DNA of 58,939 bases from an uncultured Clostridia bacterium (GTDB lineage Bacteria > Bacillota > Clostridia > Oscillospirales > Oscillospiraceae). The notes under the pieces are model-generated. The model was not told where the DNA came from. It did no database searches and was given only the letters and a program-made list of their open reading frames with translations. Positions within the stretch are counted from its first letter, which is position 1; every line of letters begins with the position of its first letter. The stretch lies in NCBI GenBank assembly GCA_946061515.1, contig CAMGRL010000010.1, positions 1 through 58,939 on the forward strand, read 5' to 3'. The position numbers and the translations under genes were made by a program. This document shows, one piece after another, positions 32,671-40,119 of the stretch.

Positions 32671-33491
32671 TTCGCCACCGGGTACAGATCGCGGCGCAGC
32701 ACGGAGCCGGTGGGAAGCTGGGCTTTGGCCGTCTCTGTCTGCGCAAGGTCGATGTCCGTATAAATAATCTGCTCTTTCTCGTCGCAGGTGCAGACCACCT
32801 CGCCCATAGGCCCGGCCACGGTGGAATGGCCCCAGCACTCGTAGCTGAAGCCCTCGTACCGGGCGGCGGAACAGCCCGCCACAAACACATGGTAGTCCAC
32901 GGCCCGCATACGCAGGCTCAGTTCCCAATGTTTCGGACCCGTCACCAGATTAAACTGGGCCGGGAGAAAGACGCAGCGCGCACCCCGCTCCGCCATGGCC
33001 CGGAAAAGCTCGGGAAAACGGACGTCAAAGCACACCGCCGCGCCCATCCGGCCAAATTCCGTGTCGAACACGGTGATCTCATTGCCGGGGGCAAAGCTGT
33101 TGGACTCTTTAAAGCGCATGCCGGGGAAGTCCACATCGAAAAGGTGGATCTTCCGGTGGCGGGCGATCTGCCTCCCCTGCCGGTCAAAGACAAAGCAGGT
33201 GTTATAGAGTTTCTCTCCCTCCGCTTCGGGCACGGATCCGCCCACAAGGATAATTTTGTTCTCCGCCGCCCAGCGGGACATCTCCTTCACGGTGTCCTCG
33301 TGGCCCAGCGCGGCAAAGGTTTTGAAATATTCTTTTGCATAGGGGCAGTTGAACATCTCCGGCAGCTGCACGATATCCGCGCCGTTTTTTGCCGCCTCTC
33401 TGACCATCCGTTCCGCCTTTTCCATGGTGGCAGCCCGTTCGGTCTCCGTTCTGATCTGGCACATGGCCAGTCTGAATTGATTTTCGCTCAT
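32667..33491 (-). CDS. Carbon-nitrogen hydrolase, probable omega-amidase (Nit2/MtnU-like)
   Basis: 274 residues. The nitrilase triad is visible: Glu in VQLPEMFNCPY, Lys in RHRKIHLFDVDFP, and Cys in AAVCFDVRFPELFR. The stretch HLFDVDFPG..FKES and the overall length are those of omega-amidase (Nit2 type), which deaminates 2-oxoglutaramate or 2-oxosuccinamate. In methionine salvage, glutamine transaminases produce such amides, so its place behind metK fits. Specificity is inferred. ATGA overlaps at both ends. Confidence 0.88.
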   Translation of the reverse strand: MSENQFRLAMCQIRTETERAATMEKAERMVREAAKNGADIVQLPEMFNCPYAKEYFKTFAALGHEDTVKEMSRWAAENKIILVGGSVPEAEGEKLYNTCFVFDRQGRQIARHRKIHLFDVDFPGMRFKESNSFAPGNEITVFDTEFGRMGAAVCFDVRFPELFRAMAERGARCVFLPAQFNLVTGPKHWELSLRMRAVDYHVFVAGCSAARYEGFSYECWGHSTVAGPMGEVVCTCDEKEQIIYTDIDLAQTETAKAQLPTGSVLRRDLYPVAK

Positions 33492-34105
33492 AACGTTTTC
33501 AGATACCCTTCTATGTCAAACTCCGCCGTTTTTTCGTCCTTTCGCAGGTACAGCGGGTGGTGGGGATGGCCTTTGTTGGAGCATTTTCCGGCGCAGAGCC
33601 AATGGGCGCCGTATTTCTGCCCCAGCTCCACCATGTCCCGGACACAGCCGGGCAGGTAAGGGCGCTTTTCGATGATGGTGCCCCAGGCGGCCCATATGGC
33701 CGGAGAGATCCCCTCACCCACATGGGAGAGTATGTATTCAAAGGCCCGCATATTCTCCCGGTGCAGGCGCTCATTCAGCTCCCTGTCCATATCGTCCGGC
33801 CGGGTGGCCCGTTGGGCGTAGACGTTGAACATGATCCAGCTGTCGTAGCCGTTGCCTGCGGCGATGCGGGCGACGGATTTTAAAGTGTTGTCCAGATCGT
33901 CCGGCGCGGCGGTGGAGGGGTTGATGCCGATGCAGATCAGCGGATCGGCCCCTCTCGTCCCCAGAATATATCGGTATTCGGTGTAAAAATCCGGCACATA
34001 GAGCCACTTTTCGCTGTCGTAGCCGCCGCTCTGGCCGGAAAGGCGCAGAGCGTCCTGAAAATCCAGGATCTCAACGGTCTGGCTGTCGCCGCTGGGGATG
34101 TGCAT
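33488..34105 (-). CDS. DUF1643-family protein
   Basis: 205 residues. Family signature LICIGINPSTAAPDDLDNTLKSVARIA followed by YDSWIMFNVYAQRATRPDDMD and WAAWGTIIEKRPYL. The function of DUF1643 is not established. ATG at 34105 touches the metK stop (TGATG), and the gene overlaps the omega-amidase gene, so it belongs to the S-box transcript. An alternative GTG start one codon upstream is possible. Confidence 0.85.
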   Translation of the reverse strand: MHIPSGDSQTVEILDFQDALRLSGQSGGYDSEKWLYVPDFYTEYRYILGTRGADPLICIGINPSTAAPDDLDNTLKSVARIAAGNGYDSWIMFNVYAQRATRPDDMDRELNERLHRENMRAFEYILSHVGEGISPAIWAAWGTIIEKRPYLPGCVRDMVELGQKYGAHWLCAGKCSNKGHPHHPLYLRKDEKTAEFDIEGYLKTL

Positions 34106-35286
34106 CACTCTACAGCCTTTTTCAGCTGCTCAACTCTGTCCGTATCCTCCCAGCGGACGCCCAGCTCCTCCCGGCCCATGTGGCCGTAGGCTGCCAGCTG
34201 CCGGTAGATGGGGCGGCGCAGCTCCAGGTCACGGATAATGGCCGTGGGCCGCAGGTCAAACACCTTCTGTACGGCTTCGGACAGTTTCTCGTCAGACACC
34301 GTACCGGTGCCGAAGGTCTCCACCAGCACGGACACCGGCTTTGCCACGCCGATGGCGTAGGCCAGCTGGACCTGGCAGCGCCGGGCCAGACCGGCGGCCA
34401 CCACGTTCTTTGCCACATAGCGGGCGGCGTAGGCCGCGGAGCGGTCCACCTTGGTGGGGTCCTTGCCGGAGAAGGCGCCGCCGCCGTGGGGCGCGCTGCC
34501 GCCGTAGGTGTCCACAATGATCTTGCGGCCGGTCAGGCCGGAGTCGCCCTGGGGGCCGCCGATGACGAAGCGGCCGGTGGGGTTAATGTAATAGCGGGTG
34601 TTTTCATCCAGCAGCTCCGCCGGAACGGTGGGCTTTACCACCAGCTCGATCATGTCCTTGCGGATCTGCTCCAGCTCCGCCTCGGGGGCGTGCTGGGTGG
34701 AGATGACGATGGCGTCGATGCGTACAGGGCGGCGCTGCTCGTCGTACTCCACAGTGACCTGGGTCTTTCCGTCGGGGCGCAGATAGTTGACCAGGCCCTC
34801 TTTTCTCACCTGGGTCAGCCGCTTTGCCAGCTTGTGGGCCATGGAGATGGCCAGGGGCATCAGCTCCGGAGTCTCGTCGCAGGCGTAGCCGAACATCATG
34901 CCCTGGTCTCCGGCGCCGTTTTGCAGCTCGTCGTCCTCGCCGGTCTTGTTCTCCAGGGCCTTGTCCACGCCCATGGCGATGTCCCCGGACTGCTCGTCGA
35001 TGTTGGTGATGATGCCGCAGGTGTCGCAGTCAAAGCCGTATTTGGCCCGGTCATAGCCGATATCGCGGATGACTTCTCTGGTGATCTTGGGGATGTCCAC
35101 ATAGCACTCGGTGCTGATCTCGCCCATAATGTGGACAAGGCCGGTGGAAACCGTGGTCTCACAGGCTACCCGGCCCAGGGGATCCTGCTCCAGAATGGCG
35201 TCCAGCACCGCGTCGGAGATCTGGTCGCAGATTTTGTCGGGATGTCCTTCCGTAACGGACTCGGATGTAAACAGATAGTGGCTCAT
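34105..35286 (-). CDS. metK: S-adenosylmethionine synthetase
   Basis: 393 residues from ATG at 35286 (GGAAG seven bases upstream). It makes S-adenosylmethionine from ATP and methionine. N-terminal [26 protein letters not shown], central [23 protein letters not shown]-loop-like [22 protein letters not shown], and IGVAKPVSV are all intact. Expression is controlled by the SAM-I riboswitch at 35363-35456 and its terminator, and the promoter starts immediately after the upstream gene's stop. Confidence 0.97.
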   Translation of the reverse strand: MSHYLFTSESVTEGHPDKICDQISDAVLDAILEQDPLGRVACETTVSTGLVHIMGEISTECYVDIPKITREVIRDIGYDRAKYGFDCDTCGIITNIDEQSGDIAMGVDKALENKTGEDDELQNGAGDQGMMFGYACDETPELMPLAISMAHKLAKRLTQVRKEGLVNYLRPDGKTQVTVEYDEQRRPVRIDAIVISTQHAPEAELEQIRKDMIELVVKPTVPAELLDENTRYYINPTGRFVIGGPQGDSGLTGRKIIVDTYGGSAPHGGGAFSGKDPTKVDRSAAYAARYVAKNVVAAGLARRCQVQLAYAIGVAKPVSVLVETFGTGTVSDEKLSEAVQKVFDLRPTAIIRDLELRRPIYRQLAAYGHMGREELGVRWEDTDRVEQLKKAVE

Positions 35287-35321
35287 ATTTTTTCTTCCTT
35301 TCTTTTTTTGAGGCAATAGAA

Positions 35322-35346
35322 ATGCTCCATCGGAAAGATGGAGCAT
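35322..35346 (-). terminator. Riboswitch-controlled terminator before metK
   Basis: ATGCTCCATC and GATGGAGCAT form a perfect 10-bp stem around five bases, followed by T-rich RNA on the minus strand. It lies between the aptamer and the metK ribosome-binding site as expected for an OFF switch. Confidence 0.82.
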
Positions 35347-35362
35347 AGTTATCACGTTTAAG

Positions 35363-35456
35363 CCTCATCTTTCGTTTCACCGCCGGATTTGGCACCTTGC
35401 TTTATCGCAGGTTGCCGGGCTTCACAGGGCCGTTCCCTCCACCGCTCTTGATAAGG
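35363..35456 (-). promoter_or_regulatory. SAM-I (S-box) riboswitch
   Basis: On the minus strand the conserved core is readable: CTTATCAAGAG, GGTGGAGGGA, GAAGCCCGGCAACC, GGTGCCAAATCC and the closing GAAAGATGAG, with P1 formed by CTTATC and GATGAG. It binds S-adenosylmethionine and turns off metK and the genes behind it. Confidence 0.96.
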
Positions 35457-35475
35457 TGTTGAATTGTACCTTGTT

Positions 35476-35503
35476 ATTATAACAGCTTTTTTCGGTATGT
35501 CAA
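35476..35503 (-). promoter_or_regulatory. Promoter of the metK operon
   Basis: TTGACA (35498-35503), 16-base spacer, TATAAT (35476-35481) on the minus strand. The -35 box directly adjoins the stop codon of the AEC transporter gene. Confidence 0.82.
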
Positions 35504-36424
35504 CTACAAAAGGAAATAAACCAGCGCGGGCATAGTGGCCATGGACAAAAACGTGTCCAGCAGGATGCCCTTGGAGGTGTATTCCGCGTCCCGGCCATAC
35601 TGTATGGCCAGCACCGTCACCATGACCGCACTGGGACAGCCCGCGATGATCACCATGGCCCCCAGCAGCACCGGGTCTGCCGTGATGAGCTTCAATACCG
35701 GCAGCGTCAGCAGCGGCACCAGAACCAGCCGCATCAGGCTGACGAAATACAGGCTCTTTTCCTTAAACGCGTCCAGCAGGCTGACGCCGCCCAGAGAGGA
35801 GCCGATGACCAGCATGGACATGGGCATGGTGGCGGCGGACAGGGTATTGCAAAGCTCCTTGACCACCCCCGGCATGGGAATGTTCAGCACAAAGATCAGC
35901 AGCGCCGCCATGGTGGCGATCAGGGGGACGCTGACCATGTTCTTCCAGTTCAGCTTTACCCGCTCCCCGCTCTGATTCATGCGCCAGACGCCGTATGTAT
36001 ACAAAAACACGTTGAAGGGGATGCAGCTCATGGCGATATAAAACACTGCCTGGGAGCCGAATATGGGCTCCGCCACCGGCACGCCGATGAACATGGTGTT
36101 GGTAACGGAGATCAGAAGCTCCATCAGAGGCTTGCGCTCCCGCTGAAAGGGCAGAAGCCTGACCACCAGCGCGGAGATCAGATAGCCGAAGCCCACGGAA
36201 ACAAAGCAGGCCAGCATCACCTTGGCCAGCTCCCCGCCGGAAAGCTGCGGGGGATTGGCGATGACGGAGTTTAAAATGGTGGCTGTCATAAACACGTTCA
36301 TTGTGAGCTTGCTGGCCGCCTTGGTAAATTCGCCGTTGAGGAGTTTTGTTCTGGCTCCGATATAGCCGATGACCATCAGCACGACGAAAATGACCATCTT
36401 TGTCAGCAGTGCGCTCATATCCAT
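35504..36424 (-). CDS. AEC-family (auxin efflux carrier-like) membrane transporter
   Basis: 306 residues, about ten membrane helices in two halves. Conserved regions: N-terminal FVVLMVIGYIGARTKLLN, TNTMFIGVPVAEPIFG in the first half, and AGCPSAVMVTVLAIQYGRD in the second. Bacterial AEC members carry malate, malonate or other organic anions; substrate is unknown here. It follows mgtE by 11 bases on the same strand and precedes the metK promoter. Confidence 0.88.
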   Translation of the reverse strand: MDMSALLTKMVIFVVLMVIGYIGARTKLLNGEFTKAASKLTMNVFMTATILNSVIANPPQLSGGELAKVMLACFVSVGFGYLISALVVRLLPFQRERKPLMELLISVTNTMFIGVPVAEPIFGSQAVFYIAMSCIPFNVFLYTYGVWRMNQSGERVKLNWKNMVSVPLIATMAALLIFVLNIPMPGVVKELCNTLSAATMPMSMLVIGSSLGGVSLLDAFKEKSLYFVSLMRLVLVPLLTLPVLKLITADPVLLGAMVIIAGCPSAVMVTVLAIQYGRDAEYTSKGILLDTFLSMATMPALVYFLL

Positions 36425-36435
36425 AGGAAATCACC

Positions 36436-37845
36436 TTAAATATGCAGAATCAGTTTGGCAACGTAGATATAGATCAGAAGGCTGACCGCGTCGGTCACGG
36501 TGGAGATCAGCGGGTTTGCCATCACTGCCGGGTCCACACCCAGCTTTTCCGCCAGGATCGGCAGGGCGCTGCCCACCACCTTGGCGAACATGACGATAAA
36601 CAGCACCGAGAGGCTGACGGTAGCCGCCACGGTCACTGTGACACTGTCGTTGCGGAGGATCAGCCCATCCAGCAGCAGCATCTTGAAGAAATTCACCACC
36701 GCCAGGGTCAGACCGCAGAGGATGGACACACGCCACTCCTTCCACATGACCCGAAGCGCGTCTCTGGGTTCCGTATCGCCCAGGGAGAGGCTGCGGATCA
36801 CGGCGGTGGAGGCCTGAGCGCCGGAGTTGCCGCCGGTACCCATCAGCATGGGGATGAAGGCCACCAGGCCCGCCTGCACCGCCAGCATATCCTCAAAGCT
36901 GGTCAGGATCATGCTGGTAAAGGTGGCGGAGAGCATCAGAAACAGCAGCCAGGGGATGCGGTTTTTCCACATCTCCACCGTGCTGGTGCGGGAGTAGGGC
37001 TTGTCGGAGGGCAGAATACCTGCCATCTTTTCGAAGTCCTCCGTGGTCTCCTGCTCCATAACGTCGATGATATCGTCGACGGTGACAATGCCCACAAGCC
37101 TGCCTTCCCCGTCCACAACGGGCAGGGCCATCAGGTCGTAGTCGGAGAATTTCTCGGACACGCTCTCCTGGTCCTCGGTGGTGGAGGCAAAGATCACGTT
37201 CCGGTCCATCAGCTCTTCCAGCACCGTGTCGTCGTCGGCCAGCAGCAGGTCCTTGACGGTGACGATGCCCTCCAGCTTCCGGTCGGCGGAGGTGACAAAG
37301 CAGATATAGATGGTCTCCTTGTCCTCGCCGATGCGGCGGATGCGGGCAAAGGCCTCCTTCACGTTCATGTACTTTTTCAAATCCACAAACTCCGAGGTCA
37401 TGATGCTGCCGGCGGAGTTGTCCGGATAGTGGAGATACTGGTTGATCAGGTTCCGGGTCTCGGGCCGGGCGGCGCGCATGACGCGCTTGACCACGTTTGC
37501 GGGCAGTTCCTCCATCATGTCCACCGCGTCGTCCACATACAGCTCTTCAATAATGCCGGACAGCTCAGAGTCGGTGATGGAGTTGATGATTTTTTCCTGT
37601 TCCGGGGTGTCGAAGTTGGCAAAGACCTCCGCTGCGGTCTCCTTGGAAAGCAATCGGAACACCATGGGCATCTGGTTGTCGTCGATCTCCGCAAGAAATT
37701 CGGCAACGTCAAATTCGTTCAGTTCCTCCATGCGCTGCTTGAGCTGCTTCATGTCCCGTTTTTCCAGCAGCTCGGTCAGCTCGTCGGTCCGTTTTTCGTG
37801 GATGGCCTCGTAATCCATGGTCTCCAGCTTTTCATTCTCTTCCAA
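36436..37845 (-). CDS. mgtE: MgtE magnesium channel
   Basis: 469 residues from a probable TTG at 37845, five bases after GGAGGTGA; a GTG nine bases upstream is less well placed. N domain of helical superhelix repeats (about 1-130), a CBS pair (EFVDLKKYMNVKEAF, then GIVTVKDLL and GIVTVDDIIDVME), the plug helix, and five membrane helices with the pore motif GTGGNSGAQASTAVIRSL. Passive Mg2+ entry gated by cytosolic Mg2+. No M-box riboswitch fits into the 45-base gap to ahcY, so it is probably expressed with ahcY. Confidence 0.94.
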   Translation of the reverse strand: MEENEKLETMDYEAIHEKRTDELTELLEKRDMKQLKQRMEELNEFDVAEFLAEIDDNQMPMVFRLLSKETAAEVFANFDTPEQEKIINSITDSELSGIIEELYVDDAVDMMEELPANVVKRVMRAARPETRNLINQYLHYPDNSAGSIMTSEFVDLKKYMNVKEAFARIRRIGEDKETIYICFVTSADRKLEGIVTVKDLLLADDDTVLEELMDRNVIFASTTEDQESVSEKFSDYDLMALPVVDGEGRLVGIVTVDDIIDVMEQETTEDFEKMAGILPSDKPYSRTSTVEMWKNRIPWLLFLMLSATFTSMILTSFEDMLAVQAGLVAFIPMLMGTGGNSGAQASTAVIRSLSLGDTEPRDALRVMWKEWRVSILCGLTLAVVNFFKMLLLDGLILRNDSVTVTVAATVSLSVLFIVMFAKVVGSALPILAEKLGVDPAVMANPLISTVTDAVSLLIYIYVAKLILHI

Positions 37846-37890
37846 CAAACTCACCTCCGGTTTATTGTCTCACTTGCCTTTACAGGATTT

Positions 37891-39126
37891 TTACAGACCC
37901 AAATACTCCTCCTGCTCAGCGCTCAGGCTGTCGATGCTGACGCCCATGGCCCGCAGCTTGCGCCGGGCCACAGCCTCATCCAGCTCCCGGGGCACGGAGA
38001 TGACGCCGGGGACCAGTTCAGTCCGGTGCTTTGCCAGGTATTCGGCGCTGAGGGCCTGGATGGCAAAGCTCATGTCCATGATCTCCGCCGGGTGCCCGTC
38101 GCCTGCGGCCAGGTTTACAAGCCTTCCCTCCGCAATGGTAAAGAGGGTCTTTCCATTGGGCAGCACATAGCCCTGGATATTGTGCCGTGCCTCGTAGTTC
38201 TCCACAGCCAGAGCATTCAGCCCAGCCATATCCACCTCAACGTCGAAATGTCCGGCGTTGGTAAGGATCGCGCCGTCCTTCATGCTCTCAAAATGCTCTG
38301 CGGTGATGACGCCGCTGCATCCGGTGACAGTAATGAACATGTCGCCCAGTCTGGCGGCCTCCGCCATGGGCATGACCTGGAAGCCGTCCATCACCGCCTC
38401 CAGGGCGCGGACCGGGTCCGTTTCGGTGACGACGACCTTGGCCCCCAGGCCCTTTGCCCGCAGGGACACGCCCTTGCCGCACCAGCCATAGCCGGACACC
38501 ACCACAACTTTGCCCGCAACGATCAGGTTGGTGGTGCGCATGATGCCGTCCCACACGGACTGGCCGGTACCGTAGCGGTTGTCGAACATGTGCTTGCAGT
38601 CCGCGTCGTTCACCATGACCATGGGGAAGCGGAGCGTGCCCGCCCTGGCCATGGCGCGGAGCCGGTGAATGCCAGTGGTGGTCTCCTCGCAGCCGCCGAT
38701 CACCTTGGGAATAAGGTCTGTATATTTGGTGTGCATCAGGTGCACCAGGTCTCCCCCGTCGTCGATAATGATGTTGGGGCCGGCCTCCAGCACGGAGCAG
38801 AGGCAGCTTTCATATTCCTCCATGGTGCAGCCGTAGCGGGCGAAGACCTGCATCCCGCGGCTGGCCAGGGCCGCCGCCACGTCGTCCTGGGTGGACAGCG
38901 GGTTGGAGCCGGTGACGTACATCTCCGCCCCGCCCATCTCCATCACCCGGCAGAGGTAGGCCGTCTTGGCCTCCAGATGCACGGACAGAGCCACCTTCAG
39001 TCCTTCAAAGGGCCGGGTTTTGGCAAAATCTTCCCCTATGCCGCGAAGCACCGGCATATTTCTCTCCACCCATTTTATTTTCATCTCCCCGGAGGGTGCA
39101 AGGGCGATGTCTTTGATCATGCTCAT
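37891..39126 (-). CDS. ahcY: Adenosylhomocysteinase
   Basis: 411 residues from ATG at 39126 (GGGGG-type ribosome-binding site). It splits S-adenosylhomocysteine to adenosine and homocysteine, relieving product inhibition of methyltransferases. NAD-binding VVSGYGWCGKGVSLRAKGLGA, substrate-binding GCEETTTGIHRL, NDADCKHMFDNRYGTGQS and TNAGHFDVEVD are conserved. It lacks the roughly 40-residue insertion of eukaryotic forms, as in many bacteria and archaea. A possible promoter is TTGCTT-17-TAAAAT near 39170-39200, next to a TGCTTTC/GAAAGCA dyad. Confidence 0.94.
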   Translation of the reverse strand: MSMIKDIALAPSGEMKIKWVERNMPVLRGIGEDFAKTRPFEGLKVALSVHLEAKTAYLCRVMEMGGAEMYVTGSNPLSTQDDVAAALASRGMQVFARYGCTMEEYESCLCSVLEAGPNIIIDDGGDLVHLMHTKYTDLIPKVIGGCEETTTGIHRLRAMARAGTLRFPMVMVNDADCKHMFDNRYGTGQSVWDGIMRTTNLIVAGKVVVVSGYGWCGKGVSLRAKGLGAKVVVTETDPVRALEAVMDGFQVMPMAEAARLGDMFITVTGCSGVITAEHFESMKDGAILTNAGHFDVEVDMAGLNALAVENYEARHNIQGYVLPNGKTLFTIAEGRLVNLAAGDGHPAEIMDMSFAIQALSAEYLAKHRTELVPGVISVPRELDEAVARRKLRAMGVSIDSLSAEQEEYLGL

Positions 39127-39286
39127 ATCGTTTCCCCCGAATTCAGTTTTTTTCAGACAAAATATTTTATCACGATGCTTTCGTGAAAGCAAGATGAATC
39201 CTTCACCGCCCTTAAGGCGAAAAAATGCCTGTAGTGTTTTTTTAAAAAATGCTACAAATTTCTTTATAAAACATCATAAAATGGCG

Positions 39287-39315
39287 TTGACGCAAATTGG
39301 CTTTTCGATTATCAT
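39287..39315 (+). promoter_or_regulatory. Promoter of the four-helix membrane protein gene
   Basis: TTGACG (39287-39292), 17-base spacer, TATCAT (39310-39315). Confidence 0.72.
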
Positions 39316-39361
39316 AATTGTGTCAATGTCAAAAAAATGGCAAATACAAGGAGGAAAGAAA

Positions 39362-39901
39362 ATGACAAAAGAAGGAAGAAAATGGGCATTTAAGAAATCC
39401 ATTACCTGTGGCGTTCCCACCATTCTGCTGACCGCTGTTATCATGTATTTCACCATGTCCGTAGAATTCGCAACCAATCCCATCGACCTGGCTACCTTTG
39501 GCGTGAAGATTGGCGGCACCGTCACCGTCACCTCTCTGATCTGCTGCTTCCTGCAGTACTTTATCGTGGGCGGCGAGTTCAAAAAGCAGTTCACCGAAGG
39601 CCATGAGAAGCTCCCCGCAATGGGCGCACGTACCGAGCAGGTCATATTCCCCAGCTGGGTTCCCGGCCAGTGGTGGGCCTATGTGATCTTCGTTTCCCTC
39701 TTCTCCGGCATGCTCATCGGCTCTGGTCTCCCCTGCTTCCTGGCTGCCTGGCAGATTAATCCTGATGGTATCGGCAGACTGGGCCACGCCATCCTGTCCG
39801 GCGTGATCAACGGTCTCGGCACCTGGTACGCCGTGTACCTCACCCAGATCTTCCTGATCCAGTTCTTCAACGAGAAGGCTGCCGCCGCTGCCGGCAAGTA
39901 A
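39362..39901 (+). CDS. Four-helix membrane protein, unrecognised
   Basis: 179 residues, AAGGAGG ahead of ATG at 39362. Two helix pairs: ITCGVPTILLTAVIMYFTM with VKIGGTVTVTSLICCFLQYFIVG, and WWAYVIFVSLFSGMLIGSGLPCF with LGHAILSGVINGLGTWYAVYLTQIFLIQ. The two halves look like a loose internal duplication, separated by a charged loop (KQFTEGHEKLPAMGARTEQ). No named family recognised. It has its own promoter, a strong ribosome-binding site and a strong terminator, so it is a single-gene unit and probably well expressed. Confidence 0.8.
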   Translation: MTKEGRKWAFKKSITCGVPTILLTAVIMYFTMSVEFATNPIDLATFGVKIGGTVTVTSLICCFLQYFIVGGEFKKQFTEGHEKLPAMGARTEQVIFPSWVPGQWWAYVIFVSLFSGMLIGSGLPCFLAAWQINPDGIGRLGHAILSGVINGLGTWYAVYLTQIFLIQFFNEKAAAAAGK

Positions 39902-39926
39902 TTCTTTCGCACAACATAATCCCCTT

Positions 39927-39960
39927 AGATCACCGGTCAAAACGACCGGTGATCTTTTTT
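39927..39960 (+). terminator. Terminator of the four-helix protein gene
   Basis: AGATCACCGGTC and GACCGGTGATCT form a perfect 12-bp stem around AAAAC, followed by a run of T. Confidence 0.92.
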
Positions 39961-40078
39961 TGCTGCGCCGGGCACATATTTCTGCGTGTGCCCGGCGGAA
40001 TTTATTTCCTTTTATTTCTCACCGCAATATCATTGCATTTTACAGCGGGGAACGACGCCTTTTTCAGAATTACATAAT

Positions 40079-40084
40079 TATAAT
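40079..40084 (+). promoter_or_regulatory. Possible -10 box upstream of spoIIE
   Basis: TATAAT with no recognisable -35 box at 16-18 bases. That would fit an activator-dependent (Spo0A-type) promoter, but I do not see a convincing Spo0A box. Confidence 0.4.
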
Positions 40085-40119
40085 AAACTCATCTTATGTA
40101 AACTCAAAAAGGAGGATGT

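Noticed and set aside
37846-37890. M-box magnesium riboswitch before mgtE
   Set aside because: Only 45 bases separate mgtE from ahcY, far too few for the aptamer.
36442-39186. 914-codon plus-strand open frame opposite mgtE and ahcY
   Set aside because: Antisense shadow caused by high GC at third positions; no ribosome-binding site or motif.
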